Origin: an uncultured Lachnospiraceae bacterium | Lineage (GTDB): Bacteria; Bacillota; Clostridia; Lachnospirales; Lachnospiraceae | Assembly (NCBI GenBank): GCA_910587715.1 | Contig: CAJUMV010000021.1 | Location: 7,662-71,661, forward strand | Direction: 5' to 3' | DNA: 64,000 nucleotides | Shown: piece by piece, positions 23,765-32,783 of the stretch | Layout of the letters: each line of letters starts with the position of its first letter | How positions within the stretch are numbered: position 1 is the stretch's first letter | The notes under the pieces: generated by a model | What the model saw: the letters and a program-made list of their open reading frames with translations, nothing else | Databases searched by the model: none | What the model was told of the DNA's origin: nothing | Made by a program: the position numbers and the translations under genes

Positions 23765-24838
23765 TTATGTATCCGTAATATGAAGCATCTCTTTTAACTG
23801 CGGCAGCATATCGATAAACACATCCAGAATCACCGGGTCGAACTGGGTGCCCCGACCCTCCGACATGATCTGTATGATCCGCTCGATGGGGCGGACGGGC
23901 GGTTTGTAGCACCGCTCTTCATAAAGCGCGTCAAATACGTCCGCAACCGCCATAATCCGCGCCGAGAGCGGGATGTTCACTTCGGTAAGTCCTGTCGGAT
24001 ACCCCGTGCCGTCCCAGCGTTCATGGTGGTAGAGGGCGATATCCTCGACCAGCCGCACATAATGCTCGTCCTCGATATCGCCGATGATGGTCTGGATGAT
24101 TTTGCGGCTGTGGGTGGTGTGCAGCTTCATGGTCTCAAATTCTTCCGCGGTCAGCTTGCCGGGCTTTTGTAAAATGGCGTCAGGTATTTTGATTTTTCCC
24201 ACATCATGCAGAGGCGCCGCCTTGCAGAGGTCTTCGATATAAGCGGGAGTGAGTTCTTCCGTGAAAAGCCCTCTCGAGAGCAGTTCGGTAGCTATCATTC
24301 TCACATAGGTCTGCGTGTTTTTTACATGCTTTCCGGTGCTGCCGTCACGGCTTTCAATCAGGTTCGCCATACCGATAATGACGGAATCCTGAATCCGTCC
24401 GAGCCGCTGGGCGCTTTCCGTGATTTTTTGCGCCTGAATGTTCACCATGGTCTCCAGCTTGTGACGGTACTGGTCAAGCTCGATCGTCTTGCTGACACGG
24501 CTTAACAGAATGTCCGGCACAAAGGGCTTCGTCACAAAGTCCATGGCGCCCATCTGAAAGCACTTGATTTCTGTTTCCGCCAGAGAATCCGCCGTCAGGA
24601 AAATCACGGGAATGGATTCGGTCTGTATGTCAGAGCGAAGCTTTTCCATTACCTCGAAACCGTCCATTTCCGGCATGTTGATATCTAAAAGAATCAGGTC
24701 GGGACGGTGGTTTTCCAGATATTTGAGAGCCGCTTCTCCGGAATTTGACGCGGCAATACGGTACTGCGGACCGAGAATCCGCTGGGCAAGCGACAGGTTG
24801 GTTTTGTCATCGTCCACCACGAGAATCACATTTTTCAT
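23765..24838 (-). CDS. Response regulator with HD-GYP domain (probable c-di-GMP phosphodiesterase)
   Basis: A 357-residue RpfG-type protein. The N-terminal receiver has ILVVDDDKTN and Asp52 (LLDINMPEMDG), with the conserved Lys in FVTKPFVPD. From about residue 145 comes an HD-GYP domain: the metal-binding HD in APLHDVGKIKIPD, then YHHERWDGTGYPTGL. That family hydrolyses c-di-GMP. The gene is first on its transcript, behind a clear promoter. The two hybrid kinases encoded downstream are obvious candidates to phosphorylate it. The stop is 4 nt from the palindromic element. Confidence 0.92.
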   Translation of the reverse strand: MKNVILVVDDDKTNLSLAQRILGPQYRIAASNSGEAALKYLENHRPDLILLDINMPEMDGFEVMEKLRSDIQTESIPVIFLTADSLAETEIKCFQMGAMDFVTKPFVPDILLSRVSKTIELDQYRHKLETMVNIQAQKITESAQRLGRIQDSVIIGMANLIESRDGSTGKHVKNTQTYVRMIATELLSRGLFTEELTPAYIEDLCKAAPLHDVGKIKIPDAILQKPGKLTAEEFETMKLHTTHSRKIIQTIIGDIEDEHYVRLVEDIALYHHERWDGTGYPTGLTEVNIPLSARIMAVADVFDALYEERCYKPPVRPIERIIQIMSEGRGTQFDPVILDVFIDMLPQLKEMLHITDT

Positions 24839-24870
24839 ACGGAATACTCCCTTTACAAATTTCTTCTTTT

Positions 24871-24899
24871 ATTGTAAAACAATCCCGGTATAAAATCAA
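24871..24899 (-). promoter_or_regulatory. Promoter of the HD-GYP/kinase operon
   Basis: On the minus strand TTGATT (24899-24894) and TACAAT (24876-24871) are spaced by 17 nt, about 33 nt upstream of the start codon. GGGAG precedes the ATG. Confidence 0.6.
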
Positions 24900-25082
24900 G
24901 AAACCGAAAATGCGAAAAACGCGAAAAAGAGGGAAGATATTAACAGGGGGAAGGGTTTGCTTAATGGAAGGAGTTTGTGGTATTATAAATAGTAAGATGC
25001 GGTGTAGCATTCTCCGCATGAATTTGCTCAATAAAGTGTTATGTAAACTATAATATACAAACAATTTACAGACAGAGGAACT

Positions 25083-27080
25083 ATGGAAACAGGTAGCAAG
25101 AGTAAGATGCAGGACGAGAAAACAGCGGAAAAGAGGGCGCAGCAGACTCAGGAGCCGGACGGGATTCCAAAGAAGCTCTGGGTAGTCTATGAAAAGGCTT
25201 TTTTTTCGTTTGCGCCGGAGGAAAACCGCAGATTTACCAGAAGCACGGAGAAGCAGTTAGGGCAGTTAGAGCGGCGCATTCTCCGCAAGAGAAAGCAGGA
25301 AAACCATCAGGTGCTGGCGGATATGAAGGACCTGCACAAGAAGGTGGCGCAGGTCGGTTACACGGTCGTGCTTCGGGATACGAAATGGATGAAGAAATAC
25401 CGCCGGATGGTGCGGCTTCTTGCCAGACTGGACATCACTTTCTTAAAGAGGATGGCTGCAGGGGCAGTTCCCGAGGATATCGCCGGGATGGAGAAGACGG
25501 CGGTGCTTCTTCGCGCGAAGTCCCTCTATGAAATTTACAAAAACGAGTACATGCAGTATCTGGTGGGACAACGGATTGAGGAGCTGATGGAAGCGGAGCC
25601 GGAAAAACAGTATCCGGAAGCGCGCGCCATGAAGCGGCGCTTTATCCTGCACATCGGTCCTACCAACAGCGGCAAGACTTACGAGGCATTACAGCGTCTC
25701 AAGCAGGCTTACCACGGCATCTATCTGGGACCGCTTCGTCTGCTGGCGTTAGAAGTTTACGACCGCATGATGACGGACGGCATTCCCTGCAATATGATTA
25801 CCGGGGAAGAGACGATACGCACGCCCGGCAGTTTCGTGCAGGCTTCCACGGTGGAGATTCTGGACATCCGGGAGACATATGACATTGCCGTCATAGACGA
25901 GGCGCAGATGATGGCGGATGAAAACAGAGGCAGCTATTGGACGAGGGCAATTCTCGGCATCCGCGCGGAGGAAGTGCATGTGTGCTGCTCCGGCACGGCG
26001 GAGAAGCTGCTGACAGGAATGCTTAGGCGCTGCGGTGACGAATTTGAGATTGTACGCCACGAGCGGAACACGAAGCTTACGTTTATTCCCGAGCGTTTTG
26101 ACATGTCGAAGGATGTGGAGCCGGGCGATGCGCTGATTGCTTTTTCCAAGAAAAATGTGCTGGCGATCGCGGCTTCTCTGGAGGGCAGAGGCATTCGTGC
26201 CAGCGTGATTTACGGAAACCTTCCGCCCCAGACGAGACAGGAGCAGGTACGCCTGTTTACCGAAGGAGTCAATCAGGTGGTGGTGGCGACGGACGCCATC
26301 GGCATGGGCATCAATCTGCCGATACGCCGGGTAGTTTTTATGAATACGACCAAGTTTGACGGCGTCGGAAAAAGACGGCTTCTGGCGGAGGAAATCCGGC
26401 AGATTGCGGGCAGGGCGGGGCGCTATGGCTTTTATGACACCGGCTATGTACAGTCCGCGATGGAGCCGGATTACGTGGGGAAAAAGCTCTCGGAGCCGCT
26501 TTATCCGCTGCGGCGTGCCAGAGTCGGCTTCCCGGAGATTCTTCTCGATATTGATATCGAGCTGGATGAAATCATAGAAGCGTGGGAAAAGACGGGCAAT
26601 CCGCCCATGTACGATAAAATCTCCATGAAGGAGAGCGTGGATAAATACCGATATCTGCGGGATTACCGGAAGAAGATTACTTACATGGACGACAGGAAGC
26701 TGGTGCTTTCGCTGATTACCTGCCCTTTTGACGTAAAGGACAGGGAGGTGTTAAGGCTCTGGCTGCGTTACTGCGAAAATCCGGAAAAGCAGCAGAACTG
26801 TCCGATGCTGCCGAAAGATTTTTCGCTGGAAGGGCTGGAGTCCTATTATAAACAGCTTGACCTCTATACTCAGTTTGCCGCCAGAATGGACTGGGTGGTG
26901 GACAAGGAGGAGGTGGCGGCGAACAGGGAGTGGGCGCAGCATGAGATCGGAGAGCTCTTAAAGGATGACAAGGGGCAGTTTGAAAGAAAATGCCGTATCT
27001 GTGGCAGACCCCTTGCATGGAATGCCACATATCCGGTCTGCGACCGCTGTTACAGAAGAATAGAGAGAGAAAATGGTTAA
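25083..27080 (+). CDS. SUV3-like DEAD/DExH-box RNA helicase
   Basis: A 665-residue helicase most like SUV3, the mitochondrial degradosome helicase family that also occurs in some bacteria. A basic N-terminal region of about 190 residues precedes the core: motif I LHIGPTNSGKTYEAL (near 190-204), motif II DEAQM (near 272), ATDAIGMGINLP, and motif VI QIAGRAGRYG (near 440). The C-terminus has a zinc-finger-like CRICGRPLAWNATYPVC followed by DRC. It probably unwinds structured RNA with a nuclease partner. The start is preceded by AGAGGAA. It runs divergently from the HD-GYP operon. Confidence 0.88.
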   Translation: METGSKSKMQDEKTAEKRAQQTQEPDGIPKKLWVVYEKAFFSFAPEENRRFTRSTEKQLGQLERRILRKRKQENHQVLADMKDLHKKVAQVGYTVVLRDTKWMKKYRRMVRLLARLDITFLKRMAAGAVPEDIAGMEKTAVLLRAKSLYEIYKNEYMQYLVGQRIEELMEAEPEKQYPEARAMKRRFILHIGPTNSGKTYEALQRLKQAYHGIYLGPLRLLALEVYDRMMTDGIPCNMITGEETIRTPGSFVQASTVEILDIRETYDIAVIDEAQMMADENRGSYWTRAILGIRAEEVHVCCSGTAEKLLTGMLRRCGDEFEIVRHERNTKLTFIPERFDMSKDVEPGDALIAFSKKNVLAIAASLEGRGIRASVIYGNLPPQTRQEQVRLFTEGVNQVVVATDAIGMGINLPIRRVVFMNTTKFDGVGKRRLLAEEIRQIAGRAGRYGFYDTGYVQSAMEPDYVGKKLSEPLYPLRRARVGFPEILLDIDIELDEIIEAWEKTGNPPMYDKISMKESVDKYRYLRDYRKKITYMDDRKLVLSLITCPFDVKDREVLRLWLRYCENPEKQQNCPMLPKDFSLEGLESYYKQLDLYTQFAARMDWVVDKEEVAANREWAQHEIGELLKDDKGQFERKCRICGRPLAWNATYPVCDRCYRRIERENG

Positions 27081-27085
27081 GCTCA

Positions 27086-27110
27086 GGACTTTGCACTCGC
27101 TGCAAAGTCC
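27086..27110. other. 10-bp stem, 5-nt loop hairpin after helicase gene
   Basis: GGACTTTGCA and TGCAAAGTCC are perfectly complementary around loop CTCGC, followed by GTGAGG. The geometry and the CCGTRAG 3' flank match the hairpin at 37977-38001. There is no T-tract, so this is not an ordinary terminator. Confidence 0.6.
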
Positions 27111-27143
27111 GTGAGGACACGTGGATTGAGAGATGGAGCAGCT

Positions 27144-27818
27144 ATGATTTACACCTACTATGCGGATGCGCGATGCCTTGACAACGAAACGTTGTTTCGG
27201 GAAAAGCTAAAACTGCTCTCCCCTTACAGGCAGCAGAAAATCGCGATTCTGCGCCATGAGAGGGACAAGAACAGAAGTCTGGCGGCGGGACTGCTTTTGG
27301 ACCATGCGTTGGCGGCATTCGGCTTGCAGGAAAGAAGCGTGGAATATGAAATCGGCGAGTGGGGAAAGCCCGCTTTGAAATACCATCCCGAAATCTGTTT
27401 TTCCCTGTCCCATTCCGGTTCCTATGCCATCTGTACTATCGGGGACAAGCCGGTGGGAAACGACATCGAGCGCATCAGGGAAGGGCGGCTGAAAGTGGCG
27501 GACCGTTTTTTCGCGAAGGAGGAGCTTTCGTGGCTTTATGAGACGGAGAGGGAAGAGGGGCGGATGCAGCGGATGTTCCGTCTCTGGACGATGAAGGAGA
27601 GCTTTGTAAAAGCAATCGGCAGGGGCATGTCCCTTTCCCTGCAGGATTTTGTGATACATATGGACGGGGAATCGGGACGTGCCAGAGTGCGGCACAGCGT
27701 GGATGCAAAGTATTATCATCTAAGGGAGTATCGGGAGATTGCGGGGTACTGTACGGCGGTCTGTGTGCAGGACAGCGCGGACATTGCCTATAGTATGATA
27801 CCGGTGGAGCTTTTCTGA
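27144..27818 (+). CDS. 4'-phosphopantetheinyl transferase (Sfp type)
   Basis: A 224-residue enzyme that transfers phosphopantetheine from CoA to a carrier-protein serine. The Sfp-family signatures are present: KPALKYHPEICFSLSHSGSY, VGNDIERIR with the Mg-binding Asp/Glu, and FRLWTMKESFVKAIGRGMS. The ATG at 27144 has GGAG upstream. No polyketide or peptide synthetase is in the window, so the target is either the fatty-acid carrier protein or a distant secondary-metabolite system. Confidence 0.9.
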   Translation: MIYTYYADARCLDNETLFREKLKLLSPYRQQKIAILRHERDKNRSLAAGLLLDHALAAFGLQERSVEYEIGEWGKPALKYHPEICFSLSHSGSYAICTIGDKPVGNDIERIREGRLKVADRFFAKEELSWLYETEREEGRMQRMFRLWTMKESFVKAIGRGMSLSLQDFVIHMDGESGRARVRHSVDAKYYHLREYREIAGYCTAVCVQDSADIAYSMIPVELF

Positions 27819-27919
27819 AGGTCTGCGCAGTCCAGAGCGGTACTGCCATGAGCAGAGGCAGGCGGGCTGTGTTGTTTGGGAATTGAGATTTTGACAGTTC
27901 GGGGAAAGGAGACAGCAGG

Positions 27920-28933
27920 ATGCGCGGAAAAAAGAGAATACGGATTGCGGCGGCGGTTATGGCAGCGCTTCTTACAGTTTATACCGTATTTGTCTATTTT
28001 CTCGTGAGCGCCGGCCTTGTGCCCTCCTTTATGGATAAGCTGAACGCTTTTGAGGATATCACAAGGAAATGCTACAGCGAGCAGGTGCAGACGGCGGATA
28101 TTCAGGAAAACAGGACGAAGCTTCTTACCGATACGGAGGAATGGCTGAAAAATACGAAGCGCAGAAAGGTACAGGTGCGGACGGCGGACGGGTATTTACT
28201 TACTGCGGCGGAGTTTCCGGCGCAGGCGACGGACGAGGGAAGTGCGGAAAATTTGGAAAGCACAGGCGATAAATGGGCGCTTCTCCTGCACGGCTACACG
28301 GGCTGGAAGGAAGAAATGTACCAGTTTGCCTGCTGGTATCACAGGCAGGGCTATTCCGTGCTCGTACCCGATTTAAGATGCCAGGGGGAAAGCGAGGGGG
28401 ATTTCATCGGCATGGGCTGGACAGACCACTACGACTGTGAACTCTGGATTGCGCATATTTTGGAGCAGGCGCCGGAGGCGCAGATTGTGCTGCACGGACA
28501 GTCCATGGGCGCGGCGACGGCGCTTATTTTGGCAGGGTCCCCGGAGGTTTCCGGGCACATTAAGGCGGTGGTTTCCGACAGCGCTTACACGTCAGGGTAC
28601 GAGATGTTCGGCGATAAAATTACGGAGTGGTTTCATCTGCCCGCCGCGCCTTTTGTGGATTCGGCATGTGTGATGTTAAGACTGCGGGGCGGTTATAACT
28701 TAAAAGACGCTTCCCCTTTACGGGCGGTCAAGGCAAGCGGCATTCCCACACTCTTTATCCATGGGGACGAGGATCGGATGATAGATGTAAACATGTCGTA
28801 CGAGCTGTTTGCCGCGGCGGCGTGCGAGAAGGAGCTATTTATCGTGGAAGGCGCGGGCCACGCGCAGGCGCAGGACAAGGCGCCCGATGATTATTACGGG
28901 AGAATCGGGGCGTTTTTGGACAGATATTTATAG
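27920..28933 (+). CDS. Membrane-anchored alpha/beta hydrolase
   Basis: A 337-residue protein with an N-terminal membrane helix (about 8-30) and an extracytoplasmic alpha/beta-hydrolase domain. Catalytic features are visible: the oxyanion region LLHGYTGWKEE, nucleophile Ser in LHGQSMGAA, acid in FIHGDEDRMID, and His in EGAGHAQAQ. This combination resembles the BAAT/dienelactone-hydrolase-like YfhR/BEM46 family. The substrate is unknown. GGGGAAAGGAGA precedes the ATG. Confidence 0.88.
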   Translation: MRGKKRIRIAAAVMAALLTVYTVFVYFLVSAGLVPSFMDKLNAFEDITRKCYSEQVQTADIQENRTKLLTDTEEWLKNTKRRKVQVRTADGYLLTAAEFPAQATDEGSAENLESTGDKWALLLHGYTGWKEEMYQFACWYHRQGYSVLVPDLRCQGESEGDFIGMGWTDHYDCELWIAHILEQAPEAQIVLHGQSMGAATALILAGSPEVSGHIKAVVSDSAYTSGYEMFGDKITEWFHLPAAPFVDSACVMLRLRGGYNLKDASPLRAVKASGIPTLFIHGDEDRMIDVNMSYELFAAAACEKELFIVEGAGHAQAQDKAPDDYYGRIGAFLDRYL

Positions 28934-29022
28934 AAAAAGAAGTAGTGCGCCGGAACTATCTGTGTTACACTAAATATATGGAGTTTGGGAAATTTTGGGG
29001 ATTACGGGAAGGTAGTGTGATT

Positions 29023-31926
29023 ATGGGTAATGGAAGAAATAGGATGATGAGAAGGACCGCCCTGCTGCTTGCGATAGTCGTGCTTGGGGCGGCTTTTGCT
29101 TTTTCCGCAAGGATGAATGTGGTGCAGGGCGCGGAAAAACGCACGGTGCGCGTGAGCTTTTTCCCCATGGACGGTTATCACGAGACGCTGTCTGACGGCA
29201 CACTTTCCGGGATGGATGTGGAATATCTCGAAAATCTTTGTGATTATGTAAACTGGAATGTGGAATATGTACCCTGTGAAAGCTGGGATGAGGCACTGCG
29301 GATGTTAGCGGACAAAGAGGTGGATTTGGTGGGCAGCGCCCAGTATTCCGCCGAGCGCGCGAAAGTTTACAAATACGCGGATATCGCTAACGGTTACACG
29401 TTCGGCGCCATAGCCGTGAAGGGGGACAGCACGCTTGCCTATGAGGATTTTGACGCCATGAAGGACATCACCTACGGCGTGGTGGGCACTTATGTCAGGA
29501 AACAGGAATTTCTGGAGTATCTGAAAGGGCATGGCATCGAGAATCCCCGGGTGCGGGAATATGAGAGCACGGCGGTTCTGCAGGGCGCGCTCTCGGTGGG
29601 GGAAATCGATGCGCTGGTGCACTCACTCACGGAAATCAGGGAAGGGCAGCGGATCATCGGTCGTTTTGCGCCGATGCCCATTTATTATATTACCTATCCC
29701 GGAAACGAGGATTTGCTGCGGGAACTGAATCAGGGCATCGCGGATGTAAAGATGAACCGTCCGGAACTTGAAAATGAGCTGATGGTGAAATATTACGACA
29801 GCCGGCTGGATCACACCGTTCTTCTGACGGGGGAGGAGCTGGATTACATCCGGAAAAATGAAGGGTTAAAGGTGGGCTATCTGGACGGTTACTATCCTTT
29901 CTCCTATGAGGATGAGGAGGGCGTATACAAAGGGCTTGCGCCGCAGATGCTGGGGGAGGTGTCCGTGAGTACGGGACTTACTTTTTCCTATGTCAGGATG
30001 CAGGACATGGACGAGGCGAAACAGGCGCTCGCGGACGGCAGTATCGATATCATTGCTTACTGCGGGGAACGCTCGGGAAACGGTAAGCAGGCAGGCTTTG
30101 CTCTGACAAAGGCTTACGCGCAGGTGCCCCGTGTGCTGATTACCAAGAGCGGCGGCAGGACCGAGGAGTTTGGAACGCTGGCGGTGACGGAGGAGAATCT
30201 TACGGAAGAGGGCGGTGTCGCCTTCGCGGGGGAACAGACGAAGCTTTTGATTCTGGAAAGCCCCAAGGAATGCCTGCAGGCGGTGCGCGCGGGGAAGGCA
30301 GAGGCAGCTCTGTGCGACGGTTATCTGGCGGAGTATCTCTTAGGCTCCCAGCTCGGGTTCGGGCAGCTTGAGATTCACACGGTTTTGAGCGATGTACACG
30401 ATATTCGCATGGCAGCCCGGACGGACGAGGATTCGCTGCTTCTAGGCATTTTGAATAAGGAGCTTTTGGAGGTCACCGACAAATCGGTCAACGACTACAT
30501 GCTGCAGGATAATTTTTATTCCCGAATGAGCGTGGACGGTTTTATCAGGGACCACAGCATCGTGATTATTCTGGTGCTGCTTGCGGCGGCGGCGCTTGCC
30601 ATTTTCGTACTGTACCGTATGCTGGAGAACAGCAGGCGGCTGCAGAAACTGATGTACAAAGATTCTGATTTTAATATATGGAATATCAACTATCTAAAAT
30701 ACAGGGCATCCCTGATACTGGATACGGCTGCGGACAAAAAGTATGCCATCGTGTACACGGATATCTGCCAGTTCAAGAGCTACAACGCGCTTTACGGCTG
30801 GAATGCGGGACAGCGGCTTTTAGAGCTTACCATAGAGGTTATGTCCGGGGAGGTCGGCGAGAGCGAGCTTTATGCCAGAAGCTACGGCAGCCACTTCGTG
30901 CTTTTTGTGCAGTATGAGGATATGTCTTCTCTGACAAAGCGCATGATGGCAATGGCGGACAAAATTTCCGACCACATCCATGATAAGGAAGGAATCCGCA
31001 TGACGCAGGCGATGGGCATCTGCGCGGTGGAAAAGGGCGATACGGATATCCAGCTTGCTCTTTCTTATGCGATTCAGGCGGTAGACCCCTTAAAGGACAG
31101 CCACAGCAACGTCATCAGCATTTACGACGACGAGCTGCGCAAGAAGCTGCGGGAGCAGCACGAGCGGGAAAAGCTGCTCGATTCGGTGGATTTTCAAAAA
31201 GATTTCGTGGCATACTATCAGGCGAAGGTGGATATCCGCGACGAACGCGTGGTGGGAGCGGAAGCGCTGGTGCGATTCAAAGACCCTTCCGCGAACGGCG
31301 CCATCCGCGCGCCCGGTTTCTTTGTGCCTTATTATGAGCAGACGGGCAGGATTACAGAGATTGATTTCTTCGTGATGGAGAGCGTCTGTAAGATGCTGCG
31401 CAGGCGGCTCGACGCGGGACTTGCGGTGGTGCCCGTGTCCTGTAATTTCTCAAGGTCGCACTTTGTGAGGGACGGCTTCCCGGAGCGGTTTGTGTCCGTG
31501 ATCGAAAAGTATCAGGTGCCCAAGGAGTTGATCGAGGTGGAGATTACGGAGACGCTTGTGGTGGAGGAGATGCAGCAGCAGAAGGTGAAAGAGAACGTGG
31601 CGATTTTGAAAGATAAGGGCGTGCATCTTTCCATCGACGATTTCGGCTCCGGCTATTCGTCGCTTGGCGTGTTCGAGCAGATACCCGCATCGGTCATCAA
31701 GCTGGACCGCTCCTTCCTGTTAAACAATGAGAACCGGACGAGACAGGTGCAGATTATGAAAAATATCGTAAATCTGGCGCGCGATCTGGAAGCGCAGGTG
31801 GTATGCGAGGGCGTGGAGACCGAGGGAGATACCGAACTGATGATGGAAATCGGCGCGTATGTGGCGCAGGGTTACCGCTATTGCAAGCCCGTGCCGGAGG
31901 AAGTGTTTGAGGAAATGATTGTATGA
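29023..31926 (+). CDS. Twin periplasmic-binding-domain sensor with degenerate GGDEF and EAL domains
   Basis: About 967 residues. A signal/anchor helix (about 12-32) precedes two tandem bacterial extracellular solute-binding (family 3-like) domains (about 38-265 and 270-495). A membrane helix at about 510-532 leads to a GGDEF-type domain in which the catalytic GGDEF motif is replaced by a sequence around SYGSHF, so cyclase activity is unlikely. The EAL domain is intact (EALVRF at 747, then ETLVVEE, IDDFGSGYSSL, KLDRSFL and CEGVET), suggesting c-di-GMP hydrolysis controlled by amino-acid-like ligands. The start at 29023 is one of several; 28945 (GTG) or 29044 are possible. It overlaps the next gene by 4 nt. 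Confidence 0.88.
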   Translation: MGNGRNRMMRRTALLLAIVVLGAAFAFSARMNVVQGAEKRTVRVSFFPMDGYHETLSDGTLSGMDVEYLENLCDYVNWNVEYVPCESWDEALRMLADKEVDLVGSAQYSAERAKVYKYADIANGYTFGAIAVKGDSTLAYEDFDAMKDITYGVVGTYVRKQEFLEYLKGHGIENPRVREYESTAVLQGALSVGEIDALVHSLTEIREGQRIIGRFAPMPIYYITYPGNEDLLRELNQGIADVKMNRPELENELMVKYYDSRLDHTVLLTGEELDYIRKNEGLKVGYLDGYYPFSYEDEEGVYKGLAPQMLGEVSVSTGLTFSYVRMQDMDEAKQALADGSIDIIAYCGERSGNGKQAGFALTKAYAQVPRVLITKSGGRTEEFGTLAVTEENLTEEGGVAFAGEQTKLLILESPKECLQAVRAGKAEAALCDGYLAEYLLGSQLGFGQLEIHTVLSDVHDIRMAARTDEDSLLLGILNKELLEVTDKSVNDYMLQDNFYSRMSVDGFIRDHSIVIILVLLAAAALAIFVLYRMLENSRRLQKLMYKDSDFNIWNINYLKYRASLILDTAADKKYAIVYTDICQFKSYNALYGWNAGQRLLELTIEVMSGEVGESELYARSYGSHFVLFVQYEDMSSLTKRMMAMADKISDHIHDKEGIRMTQAMGICAVEKGDTDIQLALSYAIQAVDPLKDSHSNVISIYDDELRKKLREQHEREKLLDSVDFQKDFVAYYQAKVDIRDERVVGAEALVRFKDPSANGAIRAPGFFVPYYEQTGRITEIDFFVMESVCKMLRRRLDAGLAVVPVSCNFSRSHFVRDGFPERFVSVIEKYQVPKELIEVEITETLVVEEMQQQKVKENVAILKDKGVHLSIDDFGSGYSSLGVFEQIPASVIKLDRSFLLNNENRTRQVQIMKNIVNLARDLEAQVVCEGVETEGDTELMMEIGAYVAQGYRYCKPVPEEVFEEMIV

Positions 31927-32678
31927 GGAAGAAAACAATGACCGTGCTGTGTCTGTTGGCGGCGTTTTTGTGCTTTCTATATTGTTTTATTGTGTTCCGT
32001 ATCAGGTCCGGGAGCCGTTTTTATCTGATTTGGGCGCTCGGCGGGGTGTTTTTTATCGGTCTGGCGCTGATGATACGATTTGACTTATGGAGTCAATTTC
32101 CGTTAAAGCTGCGGAGAATCATCGTCTGTCTGCTTGCTGTGGGCGTGGTTCTTTTCGTGGTGGCGGAGGGCTGTATCTTTGCCCATTACCGGGATAAAGG
32201 CAGACCGGATCTCGATTACATTATCGTGCTGGGCGCGCAGATGAAGCCCGCCGGTCCGAGCGTGGTACTCAAGTTCCGGCTGGACGCGGCTTACGACTAT
32301 CTTGTCGCGAACGAGAATACGCTCTGCGTGGTGAGCGGCGGACAGGGAGCGAACGAGCCGTGCAGCGAGGCGGAGGGCATGTATGCTTATCTGGTGGAGC
32401 GTGGAATTGCGCCGGAGCGAATCCTGATGGAGGACAAGTCCACGGACACGTCGGAAAATATCGCGTTCAGCGCGGCGCTGATCGGCGGCACGGACAAGGA
32501 TGTGGGGATCGTCACCAACAACTTCCATGTGTTCCGGGGCGTGATGCTTGCCAGACATGCGGGGTTTGAGGATGCGTGTGGTATTTCCGCGAGGTCGAAT
32601 ATTTATTTTCAGCCCAATAATCTGGTGCGGGAGTTTTTCGGGATTATGAAGGATCTGGTGTGCGGAAACTTAATTTAA
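31923..32678 (+). CDS. YdcF/ElyC-type DUF218 membrane protein
   Basis: A 251-residue protein with three hydrophobic segments in the first 85 residues and a DUF218 domain. The domain motifs are DYIIVLGAQMKPAGPS, VSGGQGANEPCSEAEGMYAY, DKSTDTSENIAFS and VTNNFHVFRG. Family members are linked to envelope polysaccharide or peptidoglycan metabolism. The start ATG overlaps the stop of the EAL-domain gene (ATGA), so the two are translationally coupled. Confidence 0.88.
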   Translation: MRKKTMTVLCLLAAFLCFLYCFIVFRIRSGSRFYLIWALGGVFFIGLALMIRFDLWSQFPLKLRRIIVCLLAVGVVLFVVAEGCIFAHYRDKGRPDLDYIIVLGAQMKPAGPSVVLKFRLDAAYDYLVANENTLCVVSGGQGANEPCSEAEGMYAYLVERGIAPERILMEDKSTDTSENIAFSAALIGGTDKDVGIVTNNFHVFRGVMLARHAGFEDACGISARSNIYFQPNNLVREFFGIMKDLVCGNLI

Positions 32679-32705
32679 AAGGGTGGATTGTGTGGTGTAA
32701 AGAAC

Positions 32706-32735
32706 TTGACTTGCAGTAGAGGGAACGGTTAGAAT
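32706..32735 (+). promoter_or_regulatory. Promoter of TPR lipoprotein gene
   Basis: TTGACT (32706-32711) and TAGAAT (32730-32735) are spaced by 18 nt, about 49 nt before the GTG start. Confidence 0.5.
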
Positions 32736-32783
32736 AGAACAAGTACAGATGAAGCAAGCGTATGATAAACTTGGAGATAGATT

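Noticed and set aside
28945..29022. GTG at 28945 as the start of the EAL-domain protein
   Set aside because: The added 26 residues are not signal-peptide-like and the GTG lacks a good ribosome binding site; 29023 places a normal charged N-terminus before the first membrane helix.
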